NCBI GenBank assembly: GCA_903895695.1
Contig: CAITUY010000223.1
Span: forward strand, 21,091 to 85,090
DNA length: 64,000 nucleotides
Direction: 5' to 3'
Source of the DNA: an uncultured bacterium
Lineage (GTDB): Bacteria > Verrucomicrobiota > Kiritimatiellia > CAIKKV01 > CAITUY01
The notes beneath the pieces were generated by a model. It was not told where the DNA came from. It did no database searches and worked only from the letters and a program-made list of their open reading frames with translations. Positions 23,944 through 32,349 of the stretch are shown here, in pieces. Every line of letters begins with the position of its first letter. Position 1 is the stretch's first letter. Both the position numbers and the translations under genes were made by a program.

Positions 23944-25641
23944 TTACGTGCCGACTTCCACCCTCAAGACCCAATCGCCTTCCGGCTTTGCGGGCACGGC
24001 CCAGCGTCCGTCCGGCGCGCCGAACGACTTGGCAATAACGGTCACGCGCCCCGTGCGCGGGTCGACCCACTGGGCCGAATAGACGGCAGTGGGATCGAGA
24101 CCTCTCAGGACGCCGACGGACGTCTCGCCATAGCAGTAGGCAAGGTAGAGGCGGTTTCCGACAGTGGCCAGCACGCAGCGCTCGGAATCGGTCCATTCGG
24201 CCCAGGCGCCATCGCCGAAGCGCGGCACGAGTTCGGTCCACGGCAGCGCCGTGAAGAATTCCTTCAGCACGGTCATCTGTGCCGCGCCCGGCAGTGCCAT
24301 ACCGGCATGCCAGGCCTCGATGGCGTGGTTGTACTCCTTCCAACGCGGGTCGGCCGCATCCCACTTGAGCGCCCAGATACCGCCGGCCCCATAGGTATAG
24401 CCTGCGCTGCCGCAGAGCATTGCCTTCCAGGCGGAATGCCGCGCGTCGTCAACGCTGTTGACGCCGCCGCAATCCACGAGTTCGTACATGGCTTCGGTTT
24501 CGATCAGCGGTCGCGTCGGGCGGTAATTGTAGTATCCCGCATAGCACGCCTGCGCGGTCAGGCCGCTGCCGCGGTGCCCGCCCTGCAGCGCGAACCAGTC
24601 GTGCCAGGGTTCGCCTCCAAGGGGCCGCGTGGCGCAGTCGAGCACCCACTGGTGGGCGGAATGAGGATGGCTGTAGCCGTCGACCCGGGCGATCTCCCGG
24701 GCGACCGCCTTCCAAACGTCCAGGCGGTTGGCCTCCCGGCCACCCAACTCCGCGGGCGCATTCATCTCCTGGCAGGTGATCCAAACCACGGGATGCGCGC
24801 CGTAGCGGGCGACCAGATAGCGGGCAAACCGGCAGAGATCGGCAACGGGGATATGGGTGGAGTCGTTGAAATGGCCGCAGCCCACGGCGATGACGGACCC
24901 CTGGCCGGCCAAATGATCCATCTGCACGTCGAATACGTTGCGGAATCGCGTGGGATCGATCGCCGAATACGGCGTCGTCCACCAGTGAGGACTGGTTGAG
25001 GCCGGATAGGTCTGGTAGACCGTAAATCCACGTGCCTTGCGATCGGCCACCAGGTGCTGAAACTGCCCGCCGTGGGGACACGGCGCCCCCGCGTGCCCCG
25101 GGTGATTGCAGGCGTCCAATTGCTCGGTATCGGGCATCTGCCAATGCGTGTCGCCCAGCCAAAAAAACGACGTGCCGTCCGCATGGACAAAATGACGGTG
25201 ATTGTCGCTCACGCGGAGAAAACCATGGCGATAGACCGGATTCACGCCTGCATACGGCACACTGTGGAGTTCGCCGCGTTGCCCGTGCAGTCCGGCGTTA
25301 CCGGCGTCGGAGCAGACACTTTGCCAGCGCCACAGGCCGACAACGGTGGGAGCGAAACGCGCCTTCCAGGCATTGCCACCATCCCAGAATGCCGGGCGGT
25401 CGATCGATTCGCCGTTCGGGCCGGAAAAGGTGACCGTCACCTCAACATCCGCGTAGGGATTGGCGTAGGGCACCACGCTGGCCAGGGGAATTTCGATGAC
25501 CCGCCATACGCTAGCCGCCGGCGTCGTGCCGGGGTCGCGTGTTTGCCACACGGAGCGGAGCCGCTTCCGGCTCCGGCCGGCGCGGGAAGCCGCGCCGCTC
25601 CCACAAGCGGCAGATAGGTTTTCGGGTAGGCTCTTAGTCAT
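23944..25641 (-). CDS. GH140-like (DUF5060 + DUF4038) glycoside hydrolase
   Basis: 565 residues from ATG 25641, with AGGA 9 bases upstream. Residues ~44-125 form a DUF5060-type beta-sandwich (WRVIEIPLASVVPYANPY, FWDGGNAWKARFAPTVVGLW), then a DUF4038-type TIM barrel: FFWLGDTHWQMPD, GFTVYQTYPAST, VVWITCQEMNAP (Glu292 possible acid/base) and PLIETEAMYE (Glu383 possible nucleophile), closing with a small beta-domain (WVDPRTGRVT). GH140 is known as apiosidase in pectin (RG-II) breakdown, so an apiose- or arabinose-type target is possible. The first ~33 residues fall inside a palindromic mobile-type element (25543-25633), so the true start could instead be GTG 25551, which opens at residue 31. No signal peptide in either version. 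Confidence 0.75.
   Translation of the reverse strand: MTKSLPENLSAACGSGAASRAGRSRKRLRSVWQTRDPGTTPAASVWRVIEIPLASVVPYANPYADVEVTVTFSGPNGESIDRPAFWDGGNAWKARFAPTVVGLWRWQSVCSDAGNAGLHGQRGELHSVPYAGVNPVYRHGFLRVSDNHRHFVHADGTSFFWLGDTHWQMPDTEQLDACNHPGHAGAPCPHGGQFQHLVADRKARGFTVYQTYPASTSPHWWTTPYSAIDPTRFRNVFDVQMDHLAGQGSVIAVGCGHFNDSTHIPVADLCRFARYLVARYGAHPVVWITCQEMNAPAELGGREANRLDVWKAVAREIARVDGYSHPHSAHQWVLDCATRPLGGEPWHDWFALQGGHRGSGLTAQACYAGYYNYRPTRPLIETEAMYELVDCGGVNSVDDARHSAWKAMLCGSAGYTYGAGGIWALKWDAADPRWKEYNHAIEAWHAGMALPGAAQMTVLKEFFTALPWTELVPRFGDGAWAEWTDSERCVLATVGNRLYLAYCYGETSVGVLRGLDPTAVYSAQWVDPRTGRVTVIAKSFGAPDGRWAVPAKPEGDWVLRVEVGT
25543..25633. repeat. MITE-like palindromic element, copy 1 (left end missing)
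   Basis: TTGCCACA...GGAGCGGAGCCGCTTCCGG, then GGCGCGGGAAGCCGCGCCGC, then AGGTTTTCGGGTAGGCTC matches the copy at 33493-33626 base for base apart from a 23-24 base insertion there and few changes. Both inner blocks are perfect or near-perfect hairpins. The right end motif is retained; the left end motif CCTGTCCGAAAA is absent. The copy overlaps the 5' end of the GH140-like gene. Confidence 0.7.
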
Positions 25642-25731
25642 GCGTGTGTGTCCTGTTCAGGAGGGCGGCGCACGCCGGGGGCACGGCGTGCCTTGGGAAT
25701 GCCAATGGACTTGAGCCCCACTGCCGGCCGC

Positions 25732-28700
25732 CTACTTCTGGTCGGCCAGCAGTTTCACGACCGCCTGGTATTGGCCGACCAGCGCAGGCGCATCCGGCGC
25801 CTTCCCCTTCAAGGGCACGACCAGCGCCTTCCGGCCGTCGACGTCGACCGTGGCCAGGGCTTTCAACGCCGTGCCGTTGAGTGTCACCGCGGCATCGGGC
25901 TTCAGGCCGAAGAGCAACAGCGCCGGGGCCGCCGCGGCATCGTCCAACTGCGCCGGCAGGAAGGCGTGTTCGATCGCCACGCTTGTGCCTTTCCCATCCA
26001 GCGTCACGAAGGCGATGCCAACCTTGCCGGCAGCGGTGACCTCAATGCCGCCGGGCGCCTTGAGCGAGAAGTGGCTCAACTCCGCCAGCGGGTTGGCGGC
26101 CAGCACCGTGCCGTCATGGGGCTCGCGCTGCAGGACTGCGTGCTGGCCTGGGCTGGTTCTCAAGGTGGCGCCGTTCCGCTCCAGCGACCCCGTGGTCGCG
26201 TGCATGCTGAACGGCGACACGCGTTCCACACCCGCCGGCAAATCCGGGTTGGCGCCATTCACCCGGCGATGGGTGAAGGACACGTCCAGCTTCGCGTCCT
26301 GGTTGGGCCGCGTGGTCACCGCGCCCATCTCGAGCGTGTCCTTGCCGCTGACGTACGTCACGTCGTGAACGCCCTTCGCGGCATCGACTGTCGAGGTGAC
26401 CTTGGTGTCCCGCATGTGCTTCTGGAACGCGTCGAAATCGGGATAGTCGCTCGCGTCCGCGAACTCGACGGCGAAACCGGTCGCGGCCTTGTCGAGCGCG
26501 GCCCAGTCGGCGTCCTTAGTCAGCGGTTCCGCGGCCTGAAGGATGTAGTTGTCGATCACCAGCGCCGCCGTCGCGTGATGGGTCGGATGATCGGGGTAGT
26601 AGTTCTGCGTCTCGCCCGCACGCAACACGACCTCGTCGTGGCGGCCCAGGTTGCTGCCCGGCAACGGGACGATGCCGATGAAGGTGGCGCCGTCCTTGAT
26701 GACGAGCTTGGTGCCGGCCTTGCACTTGAACGGCAGGTCCGCCACACGCTGCCCGTCGGCGTAGATCTCCCACGTGGGCTTGGGGAGTTCATAGTTGTAG
26801 AACGCCAGCGACGCCTGGACGCTGGTGATTTTGGAACCCACGTTCAGGCCCGCGCCCCAGGGGCTATACGAGACGATGAACTTCGGCCCGGCCCGCAGGG
26901 TGTCGCCGTTGGCGTAGTTCTGGATCCAGCCCGGGGCGTCGTTGACGAAACGCGTCTGGTTGATGCCCATGCGCAGCAGCATCGTGCCCAACTCGCGCGA
27001 GGTCGTAACGTCCTTGTCCTGGCGGCGCCATTGCGCGATGGCGGGGATGAACCCTTCGTCGGTGCTCATGGTGGCCACGCCGAAATTCCGGCCGAGGTAG
27101 GTCTTCCGCATGATCGGGTGTTCGACATGCGATCCCCAGCGCTTGAAGGCGGACGTCTCCTCGTAAGGCAGCGGCTTCTCGTCGATGACCTTCTGGTACC
27201 AGGCCGGCGCGTACGGGCTGTAGGCCGCGCCGCGGGCGACCTGCTCCGGCGGGAATTCCTGCCCGAACTTCGGCTCACCCTCGGGGAGATCCTTGGCATC
27301 GACGCCGAGATCGGTCAGCGTGCCGCGCTTGCTGAGCGTGTCCAGGATGCTGTAGAGCCCGTCCTGCGTGACCAACCGGAAACACGGCGCGGTCCGGCAC
27401 GAGCCGGTGATGTAGCGCCGCAACCCGGGGTGGTAGGTGTCGGCCAGCATGGTCATGCCCTTGAGCAGCATCGAGCGGCCCAACAGACGATCGACGGGCT
27501 CGGGCCCGAAGTCGGCCACCATTTTCTGCGCGCGCATCGTGACGCCGAAGTAGTAATCGTCGCCTTCCTCCTGGGCCGAACCGTCAAACCAGGTCCAGAG
27601 CTTCAGCGGGAAATTCGCCTGACCGTGCCGGCCGTCCGCAATGGCCCGCTCCGAGCCGATGATCGCCCCGCCCAGGAGCGCGCCCATGGACGCCGTGTTG
27701 TTGAAGTTCATGGTCGACATCGTGTAGTTGAAGCCCGACCGGTAGAAACTCTTGTTGCCGCGCCAGTCGCCGGTCTTCGCGTAGTACGTGTCGGAAATCC
27801 CGTCGGCCGTGCCCTTCCGCTGGGCTAACTGGTCGGACATGGGGTGCACGAGCTTGCCGTCCGTGGAATCCGCATCGATCAGCTTGGCCGGGTCGCACGT
27901 TTCGCGGTCAGGCATGAGCCAGGCGATCCAGTAGTTCTGAAAGCATTCCTGCGCCGGCAACGGCATGCCGTCGCGGTAGATGAACCAGGTCGCCAGCACC
28001 GGGCCGGCCTCGAACCCGCTCCAGCCGCGATAGGGCTTGCCCATGATGTCGTCGACATAGGCTTCGTAAACGCGCATGGGGTCCGGCGGATTCGTGGCGG
28101 ACCACTTGCCGTCCTTGTCCACCCTCATTCGATTCGTGATGTACGACGGCACGAATTGGAACCAGAAGGGCTCGTCACTGGTGCCCGCGCCGTACGCGGC
28201 GGCGAACAGATCCTGAATGCGCTGCCACTGCCACTCGGGCATGTCGGGCTTGCGGGCCAGGCGGAACTTCTCCTCCAGTTTCTTCAGCGCCTCGGCATTC
28301 GGCATCACGGCGGTGGGTTTGCCGCCCTTGGCGTCCTTCTTGAGTTCCTCGGCGAGTTTGACGATATCGGCGGCCGGGGGCAACTCGACCTTGGCCGGCT
28401 TCGCGGCCTTCTTGAGTGTCACGACCAGCTTGGGGTTCCCGATCACGATCGCGCGCGGGCCGGTGCCGGTGGACCACTCGTAGCACCCGGTGAAATAGCG
28501 ATGATCGTAAGTTTCCCACTTGCGCACAATGAACCCGCAGTCGGCCAGGCGCCGTAGCCGTGCGCCCACGGAATCGCCGAACGCCGTGTCATTCAGCGCG
28601 GCGGTGATGTCCATCAGTCCGGCGGGATCCTTGTAATTCACGGGCGTCGGCCCGAACTGGACCGGCACGCGGTCCTGCTGGTCGTCCTGTGCGCCGAAAT

Positions 28701-29286
28701 GCGCCCAGTACCCGGCGCCATTGATGTAGGCGTTGTACGTCGGGCCCAGTACGGCATCGGCCTTCCAGGGTTGTCTGAGCGCCCAAGCCAGCGCGTGCCA
28801 GGTCGGACGCATCTTGCGGTACAGCGTGTCCGTGCCCCAGTTGGCGCGGTAGCAGTACCCGCCGCCGGGCGGCACGCCGTTCATATCGCCCTCCGGCCAC
28901 AGTTCCTCGTCGGCGAACGGCAGGACCAACTCGGCTTTTTCGACCGCGAAGCCTTCGTCGAGCTTGGCCGCAAGTTTGTCGGCGGCATCCGGGAAACGGA
29001 CGAGCAGGTAACGGTGCATGGCATCGAACGCCAGCGCGGCCGGTTTGGAGCCGTTGGCGCGGGCGCCAACGGCAAACGGCGCCACGGCGCCGCGATCCTT
29101 GATCTGGTCGTCCCGGATCGTCCTCACGCCATCGGGCGCCGCCATGATCGGCGTGTCCCACATCGCCCGATAGCCGCAGATGGCGGCCGTCTCCGGCGCC
29201 TCGAAGGTGATCGTTTCGGCGCCCGCCGGCAATGCCGCGGCGAGCAGACTGACACAGCAAAGGCCCATCCAGCGTGATGATTTCAT
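25732..29286 (-). CDS. Large secreted protein of unrecognised family (putative toroid-type lyase/hydrolase)
   Basis: 1184 residues with an Sec-type signal peptide MKSSRWMGLCCVSLLAAALP ending AGA (cleavage near residue 23). A beta-rich N-terminal part (TITFEAPETA, NYKDPAGLMDITAALND) is followed from ~340 by long helices with AFNPE-like aromatic turns (EFWFQFVPSYITNRM, FIYRDGMPLPAQECFQNYW, KSFYRSGFNYTMSTMNFNNT) suggesting a large alpha/alpha toroid, and then beta domains (~850-1184: VSYSPWGAGLN, EIYADGQRVADL, DVTYVSGKD). The KSFYRSGFNYTMST-type segment with Asn, Tyr and Arg is reminiscent of heparinase/alginate-lyase cores but I cannot match a family. Ribosome site is weak; promoter at 29319-29360. 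Gene is upstream of the GH140-like gene (90 bases) in one likely unit. Function not assigned. Confidence 0.6.
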   Translation of the reverse strand: MKSSRWMGLCCVSLLAAALPAGAETITFEAPETAAICGYRAMWDTPIMAAPDGVRTIRDDQIKDRGAVAPFAVGARANGSKPAALAFDAMHRYLLVRFPDAADKLAAKLDEGFAVEKAELVLPFADEELWPEGDMNGVPPGGGYCYRANWGTDTLYRKMRPTWHALAWALRQPWKADAVLGPTYNAYINGAGYWAHFGAQDDQQDRVPVQFGPTPVNYKDPAGLMDITAALNDTAFGDSVGARLRRLADCGFIVRKWETYDHRYFTGCYEWSTGTGPRAIVIGNPKLVVTLKKAAKPAKVELPPAADIVKLAEELKKDAKGGKPTAVMPNAEALKKLEEKFRLARKPDMPEWQWQRIQDLFAAAYGAGTSDEPFWFQFVPSYITNRMRVDKDGKWSATNPPDPMRVYEAYVDDIMGKPYRGWSGFEAGPVLATWFIYRDGMPLPAQECFQNYWIAWLMPDRETCDPAKLIDADSTDGKLVHPMSDQLAQRKGTADGISDTYYAKTGDWRGNKSFYRSGFNYTMSTMNFNNTASMGALLGGAIIGSERAIADGRHGQANFPLKLWTWFDGSAQEEGDDYYFGVTMRAQKMVADFGPEPVDRLLGRSMLLKGMTMLADTYHPGLRRYITGSCRTAPCFRLVTQDGLYSILDTLSKRGTLTDLGVDAKDLPEGEPKFGQEFPPEQVARGAAYSPYAPAWYQKVIDEKPLPYEETSAFKRWGSHVEHPIMRKTYLGRNFGVATMSTDEGFIPAIAQWRRQDKDVTTSRELGTMLLRMGINQTRFVNDAPGWIQNYANGDTLRAGPKFIVSYSPWGAGLNVGSKITSVQASLAFYNYELPKPTWEIYADGQRVADLPFKCKAGTKLVIKDGATFIGIVPLPGSNLGRHDEVVLRAGETQNYYPDHPTHHATAALVIDNYILQAAEPLTKDADWAALDKAATGFAVEFADASDYPDFDAFQKHMRDTKVTSTVDAAKGVHDVTYVSGKDTLEMGAVTTRPNQDAKLDVSFTHRRVNGANPDLPAGVERVSPFSMHATTGSLERNGATLRTSPGQHAVLQREPHDGTVLAANPLAELSHFSLKAPGGIEVTAAGKVGIAFVTLDGKGTSVAIEHAFLPAQLDDAAAAPALLLFGLKPDAAVTLNGTALKALATVDVDGRKALVVPLKGKAPDAPALVGQYQAVVKLLADQK

Positions 29287-29318
29287 GCGATTTTCCCGGG
29301 GTTGGACGTATCAGGCAA

Positions 29319-29360
29319 AGCGTACCATGTCCCTGCACCGGCGTCACAATGTTTGACGCC
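29319..29360 (-). promoter_or_regulatory. Predicted promoter with operator-like palindrome, upstream of the 1184-residue protein
   Basis: Minus-strand TGTGAC (29348-29343), 18-base spacer and TACGCT (29324-29319) place transcription start near 29312. GGCGTCA at 29340-29346 and TGACGCC at 29354-29360 form a perfect 7-bp inverted repeat with 7-base centre overlapping the -35 box. A near-identical arrangement precedes the next operon (32264-32304), so a shared regulator is plausible. Confidence 0.5.
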
Positions 29361-29397
29361 GCCTCAGTAACGCCCTCAGTGACCGAAGGTCCGCTGT

Positions 29398-29466
29398 GGT
29401 AGGGACGGCTCTCCGAGCCGTCCGCGGTTCACCGTGAACGGCGGCCAAGGGACTGGCCGCCCTACC
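29398..29466. repeat. Composite palindromic element with inverted ends
   Basis: GGTAGGG (29398-29404) and CCCTACC (29460-29466) are inverted ends. Inside lie ACGGCTC/GAGCCGT, GTTCAC/GTGAAC and GGCGGCCA/TGGCCGCC hairpins, each with a short loop. It fills the gap between the 5' end region of the 1184-residue gene and the 3' end of the next minus-strand gene. Possible REP-like or transcription-boundary element. Confidence 0.6.
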
Positions 29467-29490
29467 AGGAAACCCCGCGCGAGGACTTCG

Positions 29491-32250
29491 TCACGGTCCC
29501 AGCCACACCTTGCAGCGGAACACCCGATTCGTGTCACCCGCCATGTTCGTATAGACGATCGTTGGCCCATTCTCGGCCGACAGGCTCGCGTACCCGGCAA
29601 CGGGAGCCCACGGACCCGCAAGCATATTGGTCGTGCTTTCCAGCGTGTAGTACCGGTGCGTCGTACCATATTGGATTCCGGGCACGATTCTCGCGCGGTC
29701 AGTCGGATCTGTGCCGACAATGTACTCCTGCCATGTCGTCAGCAGGTCGGAGTCGGCATCGTTTGTTTCGGCCTCGTCAAGGGAAAGTCCTCCGTTGGTG
29801 AGTCCCGCGTACTGCGCCATCCACCAGTAGGGCGTGTTATTCGGGGCGAGGTCGGGAGCGAAACCCGCGACAATCGCATGGTCGACGAGGGTGTTCGTAA
29901 AAGTGAACACGCCGGACGTCCCCGCGTTTGCGCCGTCAACGGCAACCGAATCGAGGTGGTACCACCGGGCTGGCGTGCTTGTGAACGAGTTGGTCGAGCC
30001 CAGGGGCAGCACGACAGCGCCAGACGGGGTGATGCTCCCGCCGATTCCCGAAGTCGCTGTCACCGTGCAGGCCGTCGACGCCGTAACGGTGATCACGGCC
30101 TCCCGCCATGTGCGCGCCTTGTAGTTGTCGACCACCTCGACGCGGCTCGTATACACGCCGGGTGCAGGGAAGGCATATGAGACGTTCGTTGCCGTCCCGG
30201 AAAATGTTGGATTGGCGCGACCGTAGTCATACCCGGTCAGGAACCACTCGATGTTCGAGACCGTTCCATCCGGGTCATAGGCCTTCACGGAGAAGTTCAT
30301 AAGGGCGGGCGAGTGACCCGGGACGACGCAGTTAGTCAGGCCCTGAATCACGGGCAGACTGTTGGACGGCGCGGCCATCACACCCAACGACATGTCGCCA
30401 TAGAACATCGCGATGCAGTCGTTGGGACTGTTGAACGCAAAGTACTGGACGGCGGCCGTGCCTATGGACTCCCCGGCTCTGATCAGGCCGCGGAAGCAGG
30501 TATCTTCCAGCGAGCACTCGGAAATCTGGGGCGCCCCCGCGCCTGCCGTGTGAGTGAACCCCATGGTAAACACGCAACCGCCTCCACGCGTGAAGAGCGT
30601 GCTGTTGGCATAACCGCCGTAGACGCCGTCGTCACACGACATATAAACGTGGAAGCGAACCTGGTTGATGTAGTAGTAGAGCCCGGCGGTGGTTATCAGT
30701 CCATCCCCCAACAGGAGGCCGCCCTGCAGGCCGTCCGAGATCTCCTCAAACCACTCCCCGCCCGCGACCATGCAGTCCGCACCGGCTCCATCGTAAAACG
30801 ATCCGTCCGTGTTGAGGTAGTGGCGGAGTTCCGGGCGGTTGGTCACAAACCATTTGTTGGTGCCGGAAGGTCCCCCGCGGCAGTCAGCTTCCGGCCAAAC
30901 CTCTTTCAGCCTGCCGGCGGCAGTGGCATCCTCGGCCCCGAATGACTTTGCGGCAGTCTCGTACAGAAAAGCCTTGTGCGGCAGACGCGACGCGCCCGTG
31001 CGGTAGTCGTGATTGGCATCGAGCGAGCGCCTGAGCAAGGTCGCCTCACTGCCGTAGGTCGTGTCCGGCGCGATCAGGCGGCTGACCCAGATACTGCGTG
31101 GGTAGCCGTTCGGCAGGGCCGTTGAGGTCTGGAAGTACTGGAGATTCCAGTACACAAAATCCGTGTCGAAAGATGCGCCGACCGCATTCGTGAGACAGGC
31201 CCGGGGCAGTTCGCCGATCAGGATGGCGCCCGCCAGGAATTGTGCCGTGTTGGTGTACTCGGAAACCAGGTAGGCCCAGAGATTGGATGGAACCGTTCCC
31301 GCATCATGCCAACTCTTGATCTTCGCAGTGTAGCCCTCATGCGCCAGGTCGTCCATGAACCGGCAGACCTCGTTTGAGAGACTGGATGGCTGCAGCAACG
31401 TGTCGTTCACCACCAGAATCACAAGGTTGCCGGCACGATCGCCCGGTTTGCGCAACTGCAGCGTCGCCGTGGCGACGTTGGAGTCCTCCACGGTGTCGTT
31501 GACCTTATAGGTGAAGCGGTCCCATTTCGCCGTGGAGCCCGGCGTCGCCGTATAGGTGAAGTAGAGGCCGCTGGTGGCGCTGATGGTGCCGTACTGCGGC
31601 GGGGTCACGACCGCGCTGGTCCAGGCCTGACCGCACGGATTGCTGGCGTTCCACAGTTGTTCATCAGGGTCGTAGAAATCAACCGCAAAGGTTGTATCCG
31701 TGCTTGGCGCGCAGGTTCTGTAGATATCGCCGGCGACCGGCGTCCGGTTGGTCGTGACGGTAATGGAGCACACTGCGAGATTGCCGCCGCTGAAGTTGGT
31801 TGAATTCCCCGCGTTGTTGGCCATCTTCCACGTGAAGCTGTCCGTGCTGCCGATCGCCGACATGGCGCCGTTCGTACAGGTGTAGGACCACTTGCAGTTG
31901 TTGAAGGTGGCACACTGATTGATGAGCGGAAAGTTGACCGTGTTATTGCTGATCGGCGTGTTGAGCGGAACGGGAAGCCAGCGCCCATTGCAGAGATCCG
32001 ACCTGTACTCCAGCAATCCGTTGGTCGGAGCGCTGACGAGTGTGAAGGTTGGATTCGTATAGCTGTTGGGATCTACAAACGCCAGGTAGTAATTCGGGCC
32101 CCAGGTGATGGGAGCGCGAACAGGGTTCGGCGGCGGCTTGAAAACCTGATTATAGGTGAGAGGCACGCCTGCGACAGCCGGCGCAACACAGGCAAACGCG
32201 ATCGCTATCCACGCATGAACGAGTGTGGCGCCGCAGGTTCTCGTCTTCAT
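29491..32250 (-). CDS. Secreted gingipain-like (C25-type) multidomain protein, possibly inactive
   Basis: About 919 residues from ATG 32250 (a GTG three bases upstream is equally possible). Signal peptide through about residue 28 (ALVHAWIAIAFACVAPAVAG). Beta domains (~30-270) precede a Rossmann-like C25-type domain (~278-600): GNLVILVVNDTLLQPSSLSN, TAQFLAGAILIGELPRAC and VYMSCDDGVYGGYANSTLF with GGGCVFTMGF, where the Cys in MSCDDG corresponds to the C25 nucleophile. The usual Gly-His-Gly catalytic His cannot be seen. PKD-like and Fn3-like domains follow (~640-790), then a C-terminal segment with WWMAQYAGL and DADSDLLTTWQEYIVGTDP, a pattern common in secreted PVC proteins. Probably an envelope or exoprotein; protease activity is not assured. 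Its mRNA appears nearly leaderless from the promoter at 32264-32304. Confidence 0.65.
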   Translation of the reverse strand: MKTRTCGATLVHAWIAIAFACVAPAVAGVPLTYNQVFKPPPNPVRAPITWGPNYYLAFVDPNSYTNPTFTLVSAPTNGLLEYRSDLCNGRWLPVPLNTPISNNTVNFPLINQCATFNNCKWSYTCTNGAMSAIGSTDSFTWKMANNAGNSTNFSGGNLAVCSITVTTNRTPVAGDIYRTCAPSTDTTFAVDFYDPDEQLWNASNPCGQAWTSAVVTPPQYGTISATSGLYFTYTATPGSTAKWDRFTYKVNDTVEDSNVATATLQLRKPGDRAGNLVILVVNDTLLQPSSLSNEVCRFMDDLAHEGYTAKIKSWHDAGTVPSNLWAYLVSEYTNTAQFLAGAILIGELPRACLTNAVGASFDTDFVYWNLQYFQTSTALPNGYPRSIWVSRLIAPDTTYGSEATLLRRSLDANHDYRTGASRLPHKAFLYETAAKSFGAEDATAAGRLKEVWPEADCRGGPSGTNKWFVTNRPELRHYLNTDGSFYDGAGADCMVAGGEWFEEISDGLQGGLLLGDGLITTAGLYYYINQVRFHVYMSCDDGVYGGYANSTLFTRGGGCVFTMGFTHTAGAGAPQISECSLEDTCFRGLIRAGESIGTAAVQYFAFNSPNDCIAMFYGDMSLGVMAAPSNSLPVIQGLTNCVVPGHSPALMNFSVKAYDPDGTVSNIEWFLTGYDYGRANPTFSGTATNVSYAFPAPGVYTSRVEVVDNYKARTWREAVITVTASTACTVTATSGIGGSITPSGAVVLPLGSTNSFTSTPARWYHLDSVAVDGANAGTSGVFTFTNTLVDHAIVAGFAPDLAPNNTPYWWMAQYAGLTNGGLSLDEAETNDADSDLLTTWQEYIVGTDPTDRARIVPGIQYGTTHRYYTLESTTNMLAGPWAPVAGYASLSAENGPTIVYTNMAGDTNRVFRCKVWLGP

Positions 32251-32263
32251 CACGCTTCAGGCG

Positions 32264-32304
32264 ATACTACCATTTCCCGGATCGGCGTCACAGTGTTTGA
32301 CGTC
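32264..32304 (-). promoter_or_regulatory. Predicted promoter with the same operator-like palindrome
   Basis: Minus-strand TGTGAC (32292-32287), spacer of exactly 17 bases, then TAGTAT (32269-32264). GGCGTCA (32284-32290) and TGACGTC (32298-32304) flank a 7-base centre, again overlapping the -35 box. Flanking bases are also similar to the copy at 29319-29360 (ATGGTA after a CGCCG.T segment). Transcription start near 32257 means a leader of only about 5 bases before the ATG. Confidence 0.5.
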
Positions 32305-32349
32305 CGCCGCAAGCTCTCGGCAGGGCCGCGCCGATATTGCGGTGTTTGT

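Noticed and set aside
25648..27828. 726-codon plus-strand frame opposite the 1184-residue protein
   Set aside because: Antisense shadow; no recognisable motif, Arg/Val-rich throughout.
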